A program made the position numbers and the translations under genes. DNA of 64,000 nucleotides, taken from positions 8,147,277-8,211,276 of the forward strand of contig NC_089281.1 in the NCBI RefSeq assembly GCF_963678975.1. The letters run 5' to 3'. This stretch comes from Dysidea avara. Lineage: Eukaryota > Porifera > Demospongiae > Dictyoceratida > Dysideidae. The notes under the pieces are model-generated. The model was not told the DNA's origin. It saw only the letters and a list, made by a program, of their open reading frames with translations, and made no database searches. Positions 11,601 to 21,940 of this stretch are shown piece by piece; the first letter of the stretch is position 1, and each line of letters starts with the position of its first letter.

Positions 11601-11986
11601 TCTGAACTGGTTGCCATGGCATCTAGGAATGCAGTATCAAGGGACAGTTCTTCAACAGGAGGTAGTTTCTCACTGGGTGTGGTATCTACAGATAATTCAT
11701 CAGTGGGTGAAGTGTCGACTGAAAATGCTTGTTTCTTAGTCTTGGAAAAACAAAGTGAGCTGTAATACCCTCTTCTGTTACATCTGTGGCATGTGGCACT
11801 GATAGCTGGACACTTAACACCTTCTGGATGGCTACTGTGACCACACCTACTGCATGCTTGTGCAGATTGTTGTCGATCTGGCAACATGCCTCCTCTGAGT
11901 TGTTGTGGGTGGGGTGTGGTTTTTCCACCAATAGCTCTCTTGTTGGAATACTTGGATACAGCATCCACTACTACAGGATCTTGCAT
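8630..11986 (-). CDS. Ty3/gypsy pol polyprotein (element fossil)
   Basis: An open frame of 1118 codons. In order it holds zinc-knuckle-like Cys clusters (about residues 45-79), an aspartic protease with the DTGA motif (about 148-151), reverse transcriptase with the QMDDILVF box, RNase H (ADASSYGLGAVLL), a zinc-binding HHCC integrase N-domain (HEGHQGIERC...CSTC), an integrase core (GTDLFEL, SDNGPQF) and a basic C-terminal tail. The order protease-RT-RNaseH-integrase is the Ty3/gypsy arrangement. It belongs to the mobile element, not the host. Confidence 0.92.
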   Translation of the reverse strand: MQDPVVVDAVSKYSNKRAIGGKTTPHPQQLRGGMLPDRQQSAQACSRCGHSSHPEGVKCPAISATCHRCNRRGYYSSLCFSKTKKQAFSVDTSPTDELSVDTTPSEKLPPVEELSLDTAFLDAMATSSESSWYVTVTLDTKVVQFKLDTGAAVTAISEETYRALPKTELKKPSKILSGPANQKLTVLGQFTGALSNKDISSRQEIFVVQGLRHNLLGLPAITALQLICRIHTMVAEDIYSQFPTVFWGLGTLGDEYLIKLKDDTQPHSLHTPRNIPLPLRKKVQEELTRMESGGIISKVDEPTPWCAGMVVVPKKSGAIRICVNLKKLNEGVLREVHPMPKVDETLALLAGATTFSKLDANSGFWQIPLAKDSRHLTTFITPFGRYCFNKLPFGITSAPELFQKRMKRILEGLQGVVCQMDDILVFGSTPQEHNSRLLAVLQQLQSANVTLNRTKCEFNQKSVKFLGHLVDSRGIRADPEKIAAVSNMKPPTSVTELRRFLGMANQLGKFSSRLSQISQPLRELLSPSHAWVWGPTQEDSFIAIKAELTQPTVLALYDPEASSKVSADASSYGLGAVLLQQSGQVWKPVAYASRSMTETERRYAQIEKEALAVTWACDKFANYILGTHFLIESDHKPLIPLLNAKNLDHLPPRILRFRLRMARFNYTVSHVPGKLLTTADALSRAPSPLCDNQLQEEVEWFVDTVVAALPAGEHRLKQYKDAQDDDSTCMTVKRWCLEGWPAKSPTDVDLSAFWKVRSFFSLHNNLLLYNQRIVIPSSLRKETLAKIHEGHQGIERCRARVRCSVWWPEITKDTAEIVRQCSTCAREAQQRREPLIKSTLPDYPWQIIGTDLFELEGTKYLLTVDYFSRYPEVTKLTTTTSAAVISHLKNVFSHHGIPEVVCSDNGPQFSALEFTQFANEYGFCHITSSPKYPQSNGQAERMVQTVKHLLKNSKDPYMAMLTYRSTPLPWCGRSPAELSMGRQIRTCVPTADCKLIPQWTYLEEFQKSDATYKLKQKDNFDKRHRTKDLPMIPDDTPVWIDSDNGPVSGRVVTSAETPRSYLVETPSGQLQRNRIQLRVVPQESDAGFHEELSEPEEPHRMMTRSQTGTEIRPPRRFF

Positions 11987-12034
11987 AGTCCCTTCACCTT
12001 TTAACTGACGTTGCTGATCTTGTACAGCTTCGTT

Positions 12035-12587
12035 CTAACGTACTGCCTTCTTAGCTTTGTCGAGCGTTAGTTCCGGGTCGAGCTGAAGGCGTTTGGAAAT
12101 GGCTTCATCTCTTATTCCAACAACAATTCTGTCACGGAGCATCTCTTCTGTTAAGTTTCCGTACTCACAAGTCTCTACTAAGGCATAAAGCTCGGAGATG
12201 TACTGCTCCACCGTTTCACCAGGTAATTGGTTGCGACGATTAAATTTGGCTTTCAAAAATTACGTTCCTTCTAACTTTGAAGAACCCGTCAAGTTTGGCC
12301 AGGACAGTGTCATATTTCTTTCGTTCTTCACTAGTAATTCGCGTGGAAGTTAGAACGTTGTCCGCATTTTCTCCCATCGTATACAACAGTGTGCTCACTT
12401 GTCGAGTTTCAGATTCTCCCAATAAACCAGACGCTTCTCTAAACTGTTCGAATCTTCTTTTCCATTTGGACCAGCTGTCTGGATTATTGAAGTCGAAAGG
12501 TTCCGGCGTTTTCAACTGAATGCCAGCCATCCCACTTCTGACACCATGTGGCGGTTGCTGCGGTGCGTTCACTAACAAGTCAAACAA
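12035..12587 (-). other. Gag region of the Ty3/gypsy element (fossil)
   Basis: Gag-like coding sequence in which 'LKTPEPFDFNNPDSWSKWK' and 'GETVEQYISELYALVETC' are typical of Ty3/gypsy capsid regions. It sits between the primer-binding site and pol, as expected, and looks interrupted about twice. Confidence 0.8.
12531..12546 (-). other. Primer-binding site, tRNA-Leu type
   Basis: The plus strand reads CCCACTTCTGACACCA immediately before the LTR, which equals the 3' end of a eukaryotic tRNA-Leu including CCA. On the element's own strand this is the complement, so reverse transcription would be primed by tRNA-Leu. Confidence 0.85.
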
Positions 12588-12755
12588 TTGTTAATAATTC
12601 TGTTAATCAATACAACAATCACCAGCACACAATCACCTGCACCAGCACACTCAAGATTACAACTCATGATAATTACAATCACGCGACTCTTTATCTCGCT
12701 CTTTATACTCTACGTTACATCACTATAAGAAGTCTGTTTATTATGTAATACCACA
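12547..12755 (-). repeat. Left-hand (5') LTR of the Ty3/gypsy element
   Basis: 209 bp with the same TG...CA ends as the other LTR. It is longer through two small internal duplications, one around 'accagcacac' and one around 'ctcgctctttat'. Otherwise the two LTRs are near identical, which indicates a recent insertion. Confidence 0.9.
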
Positions 12756-12760
12756 GCAAC

Positions 12761-14139
12761 TAATACAGATTTGTATTGGACAAATAATTTGGTGGGTTTT
12801 AGTTTGGTGAAACACCCCCTTACTCATCAAATTTGCCAAACTTCCTTCTGCCAAACTTAATTCCTGCTATTTAGGTATAAATAAAGGGAAGCAGACAAGG
12901 TGTTAGTAAGCAAGTGACTATGAAGGGTATACCGGTATGTAAGTTTATTGAAGAAAATTAAAAAGTCCAGCAACTATATCATGTCTATATGCAGTTATGG
13001 TGACTAAATTAATTCAAATGTATACCGCATGTAACTGACTACATGCATGCACCATGTCAATTTATGACACTCCAGAACTGATAGGAGAGTCACACTCAAC
13101 CAGTTTCAGTGATTGAATGCACAGTGATATTATACAACTGGAATTTAATAGCCAGTAAGCACAGGGTAAACATGAAGATCAAATACCATGAAGCATATGT
13201 AAATATTATTACAAACTGTCTATATACATATATAGTTTTCTGTAGATGATCTCTTGAGGCATTTGGTATGTAGTTACATGGTTAGATTCTAATTGATCTT
13301 CTTAGAAAACCACATTTCCAATGAACAAACATGCACTTGATGTGGTGAGGTGAGCAGTTACTGCATGATATCACATACTGAAACGTATATAACTACCACT
13401 TGATTACAATGATCACATGACTTCTCTTTTATGTGTATAGTCAATTGGTGTTCTATGTTATGTATGTGGCATTATGCTATAGGCAAGAAGTACCATTAGT
13501 TGAAGGCTGTTTCATAACTTAAAGATTGAACATGTTGTGATTTGAATCATTCCATCATTGCATGAAACATTACATGGTACTGTAGCATACTAAAACAAGC
13601 TACTGCTTATGGGTAAAATCTTTCCCTCTTAGGTTGGCCTGTGGAATATCCCCCAACAAACACAATTTAATGGAGACACTAGGAGAAGTTGGGTACTCTA
13701 TATAAGGTCATTGCAATATATACTTGTGTTTAAATATAATCACCTAGCCAGATCACTAAAATTTACATTGGTATGATTAACCTATCGTATTGTATACAAA
13801 AAAGATTTAGTCCCTGGTCCCCTCCTGTTCTAGCTCTTGAATTCATCCCTGGTATAGAACAACTGACAAAAGTATAAGGTAGTGACATCACATAGTCAGT
13901 TCCTAGCCTGAAATCATGCAGTGGTAAAAACTACATGTATACCCTGGGGGTAGTTATAGATGTACAGTCTGCTGTGATATGTATATACTTTCTTAGAATA
14001 TTACATTCAATGAAAAACATGGGTAATTTGTTATTGATACCACATGGTACTCCATCAGATGACATCATGAACCAACATAATAGAAAATAAGTGATTATCA
14101 GTAGACATGCATGTTATTTGATACATGTATATGTATGTG
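12761..14139. other. A-unit spacer downstream of decarboxylase gene 1
   Basis: Non-coding sequence shared almost base for base with 26193-27574 (A3) and 31853-33243 (A4), and from about 13075 also with B2 and B5 in a more diverged form. No open frame of note is present. Confidence 0.7.
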
Positions 14140-15453
14140 TCACTTTGGTACAGTAGCAATTCTGGAGTTAATCTTTATTCCACTTGTAGTAATTTGGCCT
14201 GGTTTATAGCCATGAAAGTCAAACACAAGTTCTACACCAGGTCGAAAAACAAGACAATGGGAAGAACCTCCAAAGTGAAATGTTCCCAGCTGTTGACCTT
14301 TCTTGACCTTCTGTCCTTCTTTGACTGTTATCTCACAAGACGATACTTCTTGCATGCCAACAGCAATGAAACACATCAAGCCTATATAAGGATTGTCTGC
14401 TTCAATGAATATTATGGCCCTTGTTGCGACTTCTGCAAGGTAACCTTGGAAATTGTCAGAAACAACAGAGTACTCATTGCCACCATTTGACAGAGGACAA
14501 GAATAATAAGTGCCGTCTGCAACAAATGCCTTGACAATTTTGCCATCTACAGGGCTGTGCCATCGGTGATAATAAAAGACCCTCAGAAGACCTTGGTACA
14601 CAGTACCTCCTACAAAGCTGTCAACAAGTGGATCATCTGCTAACAAAAATTTTATATTGTATGGTTGGCCTTTTATCCAAAATTTGCCCTGTTTTGTAAC
14701 ATTCTTTTCAACTCTAAATGGATTTGATTCACATGCATTGGCAATAACTTTATTATCATCCGGAGAGGCAACAGGACGAACATTTGGTCGAAATTGTCTG
14801 GTGAAGAAATCATCCCAAGAGGTAAATCCATAATGCGGCTTGCTAGGGTCACAAACAAAGTCATCTTCAAAATTTCCTCCCATTTTCTCCAAGGCTTTAG
14901 CGCTAAGCCATTTATCCGTATTCAAAATGTAACAAGATGCTGGTGATTGTAAATATCTTCCCCATGTGTTTAAGATGTCTTTGATATGGCTGTTTACGTT
15001 AGGGTTTAAGAAAGCCGCATAACCACCAATTGTCTCCATTGGTTTAGTCAGTATTACAGTGATTGGAAATGTTACCAGTGTAGTACTATCATTAAATTCC
15101 GGAGACTTCTTTAAAACATGGTTGATAAGTGTTAGCATGTCATGGTAATTTCTAACTTGGGGAGTTCCATTCTTCCTCTTTTGTTTTTTTGGTGACTCAG
15201 TAAACATTTGATTAAAAAACATCAAAAGTTCAGCATTGCTTTCAATAGTGTTTTTGAAGCTTTCTACACTAGGATCTAGTGGGTCAGAAGAAGTTTTTCT
15301 GTCAACTTCTTCAATTTGTTGTTGTAGCCACTGGTTCATAATAGCTTGATCAGAAGACAGCCACTTGCCAACAAAATGAGACACATTCTTGACTGCTATA
15401 CAAGTTTCTGTGCTCTCTGTTGTTCCGAAGGCACAACAACAACAACAGCCCAT
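14140..15453 (-). CDS. PSD-family decarboxylase, PsiD-like, gene 1
   Basis: An intronless frame of 437 residues. Residues about 30-190 resemble the PSDC N-terminal domain that precedes phosphatidylserine decarboxylase in fungal and bacterial PsiD-type enzymes (GGYAAFLNPNVN, LNTWGRYLQSPAS). Residues about 205-415 are the PSD catalytic domain: FVCDPSKPHYGF, WDDFFTRQFRP, FWIKGQPY, YHRWHSPVDG (295-304) and GGSS (395-398), where PSD-family proenzymes cut themselves to form a pyruvoyl group. The position of the classical PSD 'ADG' motif reads NACES, as I recall for PsiD-type enzymes, so the substrate may be an aromatic amino acid rather than phosphatidylserine; this is inference. The N-terminus MGCCCCCAFG fits N-myristoylation at Gly2 plus palmitoylation of the cysteines, predicting membrane anchoring. 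No signal peptide or membrane segment is seen. Confidence 0.9.
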   Translation of the reverse strand: MGCCCCCAFGTTESTETCIAVKNVSHFVGKWLSSDQAIMNQWLQQQIEEVDRKTSSDPLDPSVESFKNTIESNAELLMFFNQMFTESPKKQKRKNGTPQVRNYHDMLTLINHVLKKSPEFNDSTTLVTFPITVILTKPMETIGGYAAFLNPNVNSHIKDILNTWGRYLQSPASCYILNTDKWLSAKALEKMGGNFEDDFVCDPSKPHYGFTSWDDFFTRQFRPNVRPVASPDDNKVIANACESNPFRVEKNVTKQGKFWIKGQPYNIKFLLADDPLVDSFVGGTVYQGLLRVFYYHRWHSPVDGKIVKAFVADGTYYSCPLSNGGNEYSVVSDNFQGYLAEVATRAIIFIEADNPYIGLMCFIAVGMQEVSSCEITVKEGQKVKKGQQLGTFHFGGSSHCLVFRPGVELVFDFHGYKPGQITTSGIKINSRIATVPK

Positions 15454-18300
15454 TTTAGTAGCTAGCTATATCTTTTCTTACTGATCTACCACTTAACCCT
15501 TTCAACAAACTGTTCCTCTACTAGTAGAGTAACTGTCCTAGCAACTATAGTACTAAGGTACAATCCCTAACTATATATGCACTGTTTATGCCGTCTATGA
15601 CAGTTTAACAACTGATAAGAGAAGTATTTGTGCACCCATAAAATATTAGCTAGAGTGGTGATGTCACACTCGATCAGTTCCCTTAAATTAAGTAATAAAA
15701 GCCATACAATGTGTGGGTGTGATTTATAGGCAATGAATTATATAGCTAATGACTTTATGTACACAAGGAAAACCTGAAGACCTTGAAGTCAAGGTATAGC
15801 AGCTGTTGTCTTGAATACTTTGCTGAAAATAGTGATTCACAGTTTAGTATATGTACCACTGACTCTAAAACATTCAGTATAGTTTTATTATGACTTCAAT
15901 GTTGAATGTACCATAATTGATCTTCCTAGAAGACCACATCATTGAGTAAGCAAACATGTGCAGGTAGCTATGTAGCGTGTGGTGTAAGTGCTAGTACTGG
16001 CTACCACAATAATTGGTTAACTCATTACACAGAATACATTACATGATGACTTATCATTAACAGAGGTAACAGTTCCTTTGAAGGCTTGTTACTGTGACTA
16101 TTTAGATACTATAAATAAGTGCATCTATATAAGTACATAAACACAAATGAGTATTCACTGAGGCCAGGATATTTTAATCAGCCTAGAGCCTATTCCTGGA
16201 CATTTAATGTCAATAAAGTTTGCAAAGTCTCTGAGATAGCTGAGCTCAACTGAAATATACATCATTACTGGTGAAAACAATGCGTATAGTTGCAAAGCTA
16301 ATAACATTAAGTGTGGTGAGTCCGGCCTCAGAAACATACTACCATGTACAGATGAGGTGATAGTACCAAGTGGTTGTGGTAGGAGTAAAAGAAGAAGTTT
16401 TAAAAGACATACATTACATACATTACATACATACATACATACATTATACATACATACATACATACGTACGTACATACAACATGCTGTACACCAGTGGTAT
16501 AAAGTTGGAGAATTTCTATTTCTCCTTTTCTCATTCATTAGCCAACTCACAACCTGGTAATATTGCTCATAACCCTTTACACCAAGTATATATTATGGCA
16601 TTGAAAAACTGAAGGAGTAGAAGCTGTCACCTCTTGTAAGGACATCTGTGACCGGAACCCACAAACTCAGTGGCTTACTAGTCTTTGCGTTGTGTATACT
16701 GTGACATGGAGCAATGAGTAATATAACTATTTTTGGTGGACTCGAGATGAATGTTCAACTGAACTATCTAGAGCTCACAAGATGGTGTCAGTGTATGGAT
16801 GAAGCAGGCCAAAGTGTGTGTGTGTGTGAGGGGGGGGGGGGGGGGGGGGGGCACAACTTTGACTAGTTAAGCAGTAGAATTTGTATACCAGAAATATAAA
16901 ATTGACATTCTAATTAGAATGATTGACTACTTTATTAGAGTATCTTCTCTACAAGTATTACCCTGGGTGTCACTCCCCCTGGTTATGATTTTCTGTGTGA
17001 CAATAGTGGGTGTTATGCTGTAATAACAGAATAAGACACCAGAAAGTTTGTGGAATGGATAAGGGTTATTAGAAGGGAGACACTGATAAATTCATAATAG
17101 AACGTATGTAGGTAGATAAAGTGATACTGCAATTCATATACTGTCCTGTGCTGTTGGTAATGGCCCACAACTCCATTTGTTGGATCAAGGGTTCAACCAA
17201 AGGAGGTCATTCTAATAGATTAACTAATTACTGATATACATGAAGGGACATAACATTAGACTGTGTGTATGCATATACATATAATTGTGCATGTCAAAGT
17301 TAGACAAACTGTCTTCAACCACCTGTATATAGCCACCTCTCTAAAAGACCAACTTTAAATTCCTACTTATTTATATACTACCACCTATCTAAAGCAGCCA
17401 CCTAGCTACATATTAATACAGTATACTGTAATGTGGTAGTGTGAACCTGTTGCACCTGCCATACAACGTTAAATATTTGCTATATATACATATGTGAAAG
17501 TATAGAATGTAGTGCACAATACATGGGCTAAATATCTGTAAGTAGCTTTGTAAATATGTATATATATAATATATATGCCTGTAATGATAGCTACTCACTG
17601 TTCACTTCACTTTTACTAATGCTGTAGTATGTTGAGTAGTGATGAAGTGTGCTGTTAGGCCATCATTATTAAATTCTTTGTTTCCCGTCACCGCTCACAT
17701 CAATTTTTTAGGTAGCGGCATCAAATTTTGATTATAGATCACATGAATGCACTATAAAATTACATGATAAAAAGAGGCACAGAGTAACCCAAGTTTTACG
17801 GTAAATGCATTAGCTATGTATATAAACATAGCAGAAGGGTGGAAGTCCCTCCACTCTTGTTCAACAGGATGCATGAGTGTACAGTCCTGGTGGCCTTCAA
17901 GATTGAGATACTCTAATAGAGCAGTCAGAGACTGAAATGACAAGAGTCAACTGTATTATGATTTAATGATTATGGGTGACTTCATTAGTTCAAAGAACTG
18001 GTTTTCAGCAGTGCCCAATTACAATATTAGCTAGCTACACTACAAACAACATAACACCAAAGAGTACAAGAACAAAGACAAACAACAACAAACAATGAAT
18101 GTGACACAACAAATACCAATACAAACACAATACAATTGTTTAAAAGTGGATTTAAAGAGTGACAGACAATCAAGTCCACTTAATGTAGGAGGTAAACTGT
18201 TCCAATCAATAATCACCTCATGCCCACATCAGTTTTTATTCCATTGGATGATGGGAAACAAGCAATGTAACAATGATTGTCTTATCTTGCTCGGTACATT
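15454..18300. other. 5' flank of gene 1, then unique sequence
   Basis: 15454-16480 matches the 5' flanks of the other decarboxylase genes. 16410-16480 is a CATA/GTAC-type microsatellite and 16829-16850 a long G tract. The stretch 15740-15896 appears inverted after gene 4. From about 16900 to 18288 nothing in the array matches. Copies of the 19-bp motif lie at about 16921-16945 and 17907-17928. No gene is recognised. Confidence 0.55.
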
Positions 18301-18840
18301 AAGTTGTTTACCACACTAGTTCGACCCATCTTGGAATACGGTAATGCCATTTGGGGACCACTATTTACCCTTGATCAGAGAAAGGTTGAAAAGGTACAAT
18401 GTCGAGCTACCCGTCTCCTCCCATCATTACATGACAAATCCTATACTGAGAGGCTGTCAATACTATCCTTACCATCACTGTTGTATAGATGCCAGAGAGG
18501 TGATTTAATTTTTCTACACAAAATTCTTAATGACTACTTCAGCTCTGACTTTACTAATCTATACACCTACTCCACTACTACTACCAGGGGGCACCAGTTC
18601 AATTGTTCAAGCAACATTCAAGATTGTTATGCAGATCTAATTACTTTATGAACAGAGTGATTAATGATTGGAACAGTTTACCAACCTCTGTTGTAGAAAG
18701 TACTTCAATTAACACTTTTAAATCGCTGTTAGATAATTATTTATTAGATTTTAGATTTACTTTTGTATAATGCATTGATTGAGTATACAGGCTTTGCCTT
18801 TACCCATATTTAATCATAATCATATAATCATAATTATATG
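18301..18840 (+). mobile_element. 5'-truncated LINE, CR1/L2-like
   Basis: The frame FTTLVRPILEYGNAIWGP...RKVEKVQCRATRLLPSL is the region just after the reverse-transcriptase palm of CR1/L2-type LINEs. After a frameshift near 18645 the typical end follows: NRVINDWNSLP...VVESTSINTFKSLLDNYL. An ATAATC-rich tail ends it. Unit B5 lacks it ('gctcggtacat' runs straight into 'tgaatgaaac' at about 34983), so it inserted after the block duplication. Confidence 0.8.
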
Positions 18841-18846
18841 AAGTGA

Positions 18847-19180
18847 ATGAAACCAGCTCTGCTCTGCAGTCGAGTCTTCAGTGTATCAATCGGATGCAAT
18901 GTTACAGTATTTGTTTACACTCTCTTGACAATAAGTGTTTCCAACCAGAACAAGTTGCATCAGCGTAGAGCCAGCTGGCTTCAAAGCAAACAACACCAGA
19001 TGTCTTTGTGTGATTGTTGCCATATTAACCCTTAAAGGTGCATAAACCACTGTTTGTACGGCTGCAATGCTCATCTCTGACACCTCTAATAGAGAAGCCA
19101 AGGAGTACATGCATGGATCTAAAGGACAGTGCATGGAGGATATATAATTGCCCTATATAGACATTATAGTGACACTTATT
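18847..19180. repeat. Interspersed repeat, 'tttacactctcttgacaat' family
   Basis: Related copies occur at 34990-35370 and 43580-43860. They share 'tttacactctcttgacaat', 'tggcttcaa', 'caaacaacaccagatgtc' and 'ttaacccttaaaggtgca' in the same order. No protein is encoded, and the family is not identified. Confidence 0.6.
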
Positions 19181-20070
19181 CAAGCCTTCCCAGGGGCGGA
19201 TTTGGTGGTGGGATCCTTTCTAAGTTAGTACTTGGCCAATAAAACCCTAAATCCTCTATGTGTATCAAAAGCAGACTTATTTCAGGAACTATGCATCACT
19301 ACCAAAACAGATAACGTCTAAGTAACTATACCTATCGTTCAACTCTGTTCCAGGAGAGCATAGCTTCCTTTTCCTCAAGAGTTCTTCCAAGAACAGGTTT
19401 CGATTGTGGGTTGCATCTCCAGTTACAAAAGTTTAATTGTGGGTTTTGTTTTATTCAGATAATTAGCAGTGTTTTCCACTATGGCTGAGTCATCCAATAA
19501 ACATTCCAGAACTAGGCACTTTTGTACACCCTTAGGATGCAGCTAGTCTCTAGTCTCGTGGCTACATTTTTTTGAGTGATGGTCGGTGGAAAACTTGATC
19601 ACTCAAAAGGTGAAATAGATTGCTTGTGTACACCATCATCAGTTAGAAGTGCAAAAACAATTAATTAAGTAAACTATAAACAGGCACTGCATGATCAAGG
19701 GGATGGCTGGTTGGTTTAGGTTTGATCGTTCATGTTGCAAGCATTACCACACTAAGTAGCAAATTTAAAATATGAAGTGGGGGTTGATCAAAGTGTAATT
19801 GCCGGCCGGTTAGTGTACAAAGCACACGCATGCCCTTGCTAGAGGGTTTGAGGAATGCTTCCGCAGAGAAATCCTCCTATTGAATCTGGAATTGATTTTG
19901 AATTTTGAGTGACAAGTATAAAGGAGTGAAAATTATAAAACTGTTACAAATCATGCAGTTATACATGGTGGGTGCTTGGCTATAACCCGCACCCCAGTGC
20001 TCAGTGTCTTAGTCAAATGTCTCATCAATATGTGGCAGGATGTACATTTCAGTCATTTCTTTGTGATACA

Positions 20071-20594
20071 CTTGACAATGGCGGGTCCAGGATGGGGCAT
20101 TTGGAGCAAATTCCCCCCCCCCCCCCCCCCCTCACCTTGTAGTTGTGGAGGAGCCAGCCAGTTCTGATTAAAATACTAAACTTTGGCAGGCCAAGATCAG
20201 TTTATAAAACTCATGAAAATATGCACGTTTACTAGTAGCAAGAGTCTCTCTATTATTTACTCTTGCTAGCAGTTATTACAAATTCAGCCGAAACCAAACT
20301 AGCTGTGAAATTGTCACCCAGCACCTTCATGCGTACTAAGTGCCTCTCAAAATAATTATCATGTTGCTGTTGCTTAAGACATTCAGAGCCTTTTAAACAG
20401 CTTTTAGGATTTCACAACCATCTGCAAAAGCCAAAATGGAAAAAAAAATCAACAGTGAGACACTATTAAGAGGTGATTATTTGCTGCTTTAAAAATGTAG
20501 CAACTGACAAGAGAATCTGGCTCTCTCCAACCACCTACAACTTAGCCTGTTTGTGCCCCTCTCATTGTCAGCTCCTGGATCTGCCCCTGCTTGA
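20071..20594. mobile_element. MITE, GGATCC-TIR family, longer subtype, copy in B2
   Basis: The element 20076-20589 has ends CAATGGCGGGTCCAG and CTGGATCTGCCCCTG and a perfect 5-bp target duplication CTTGA (20071-20075 and 20590-20594). The same insertion with the same CTTGA duplication is present in unit B5 at 36438-36909, so it predates the block duplication. It contains a C tract near the left end. Confidence 0.85.
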
Positions 20595-21940
20595 AGTTCT
20601 GGCTATTTTAATGGTAGCATAATGTCAAGTTGCTTTGTTCAGATCTGATAGGAGAGTCACACTCAACCAGCTTCAGTGATTGAATGCACAGTGATATCAT
20701 ACAATTGGAATTTAATAGCCAGTAAGCACAGGGTAAACATGAATATCAAATATCATGAAACATATGTAAATATTGTTACAAACTGTCTATAGATGTAGTT
20801 TTATGACTTTAATGCTTAATCTCTAATATATAGATCTTCTTAGAAAACCACTTTTCCAATAAACAAACATGCACTGATGTGGTGAGGTGAGCGGTTACTG
20901 CATGATATCACATACTGTGTAATCAAGAAGTAGTAACTACTGCTAAACTTGGTTACATGGCTTCTCTTTTATGTGGATAGTCAATTGGTGTTCTGTATTA
21001 TGTATGTGGCATTATGCTATAGGCAAGAAGTACCATTAGTTGATGGCTATTTCATAAGTTAAAGATTGAACATGTTGTGATTCGAACCATTCCATCATTG
21101 CACAAAAACATTACATGGTACTGTAGCATACATGGATAGCTGTTATATAAGAACTTCATGCATATACGTACAGCTGTGCAATAAATTAATAGCTATATGG
21201 GTACACATTTCAATCTCCTACCTAACCAATAACAGTGCATGGTAGCATGAGACTATTACCAGTTAGACTGTGCTTTTTCTCTCTTGTCAAGATCAAAAAA
21301 TACATGTACATGCAGTCTGGCTGGCAAGACCATAAAACTAGCTACTGCTTATGGGTAAAATCAAGAGTTAATACTAGTGGAGATCTTTCCCTCTTAGTTT
21401 AGCTTGTGGAATATCCCTCAACAAACACAATTTAATGGAGACACTAGCAGCAGTTGGGTACTCTATGTAAGGCCATTGCGGCAATACCTGTGTGAATAAA
21501 TATAATCACCTAGCCAGATCACTAAAATTTACATCAGCATCAACCTAATAACTTCATGTGTATTGTATAGTCCTGTGCATGTGTGCAGCTGCCTGTTCTA
21601 GCTCCTGAACTCATCCCTGTGCGGTATATATAGAACAACTGACAAAAGTATAAGGTATAGCTAGTGACATCACATAATCAGTTCCTATAGCCTGAAATCA
21701 TGCTGCAATAGAAACTACACTTATACCCTGGGGTAGTTATAGATGTACGGTCTGCTGTACTATGTATACTTTCTTAGAATACACATTCAATGAAAAAACA
21801 TGTTACTGATGTGGTCTGATATCACATGCATAACCACCTATTATATTTAGTGGCTATTATATCAGATGACATCATGAACTAACATAATAGATTATCAGTA
21901 ATCATAAATGCATGTTATTTGATACGTGTATATGTATGTG
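20595..21940. other. B-unit spacer downstream of decarboxylase gene 2
   Basis: This matches 36915-38321 in unit B5 closely, and the A-unit spacers more loosely. No open frame or repeat beyond the shared spacer is recognised. Confidence 0.6.

Larger units (their letters stand above)
8440..12760 (-). mobile_element. Ty3/gypsy LTR retrotransposon
   Basis: A full-length element lies on the minus strand between 8445 and 12755, flanked by the 5-bp target duplication GCAAC (8440-8444 and 12756-12760). It has two LTRs with TG...CA ends, a primer-binding site matching the 3' end of tRNA-Leu, a gag region (about 12.0-12.6 kb) and a long pol frame (8630-11986). The empty site survives in units A3 (about 26188) and A4 (about 31848), so it inserted after the array was duplicated and is young. 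Pol looks whole; the gag region looks interrupted about twice, unless part of that reflects read-through of a kind known in the group. Confidence 0.92.
6248..16900. repeat. Array unit A1 (type A), with later insertions
   Basis: This begins at 'atagataatatacaaatc' (also at 24361 and 30007) and contains, left to right, a conserved non-coding stretch, an LRR pseudogene, a spacer of about 1.4 kb and decarboxylase gene 1 with its 5' flank. Compared with units A3 and A4 it has gained a MITE (6935-7248), a Ty3/gypsy element (8445-12755) and a much longer TA tract (6786-6834). Sequence shared with the 5' flank of gene 5 (unit B5) continues to about 16900. Confidence 0.8.

Noticed and set aside
12529-12546. 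Possible tRNA-Leu gene fragment
   Set aside because: Only the last 16 tRNA bases including CCA are present, next to an LTR; this is the primer-binding site of the Ty3/gypsy element.
14125-14490. A 121-codon plus-strand frame repeated opposite every decarboxylase gene (also 21926, 27560, 33229, 38307)
   Set aside because: It lies wholly antisense to the conserved C-terminal part of the enzyme, has no features of its own, and its conservation is explained by the minus-strand gene.
16155-16550. Minus-strand frames of about 130 codons in the array flanks (also 23998, 29647)
   Set aside because: They pass through the CATA-type microsatellite and change at every unit, so they are not conserved coding sequence.
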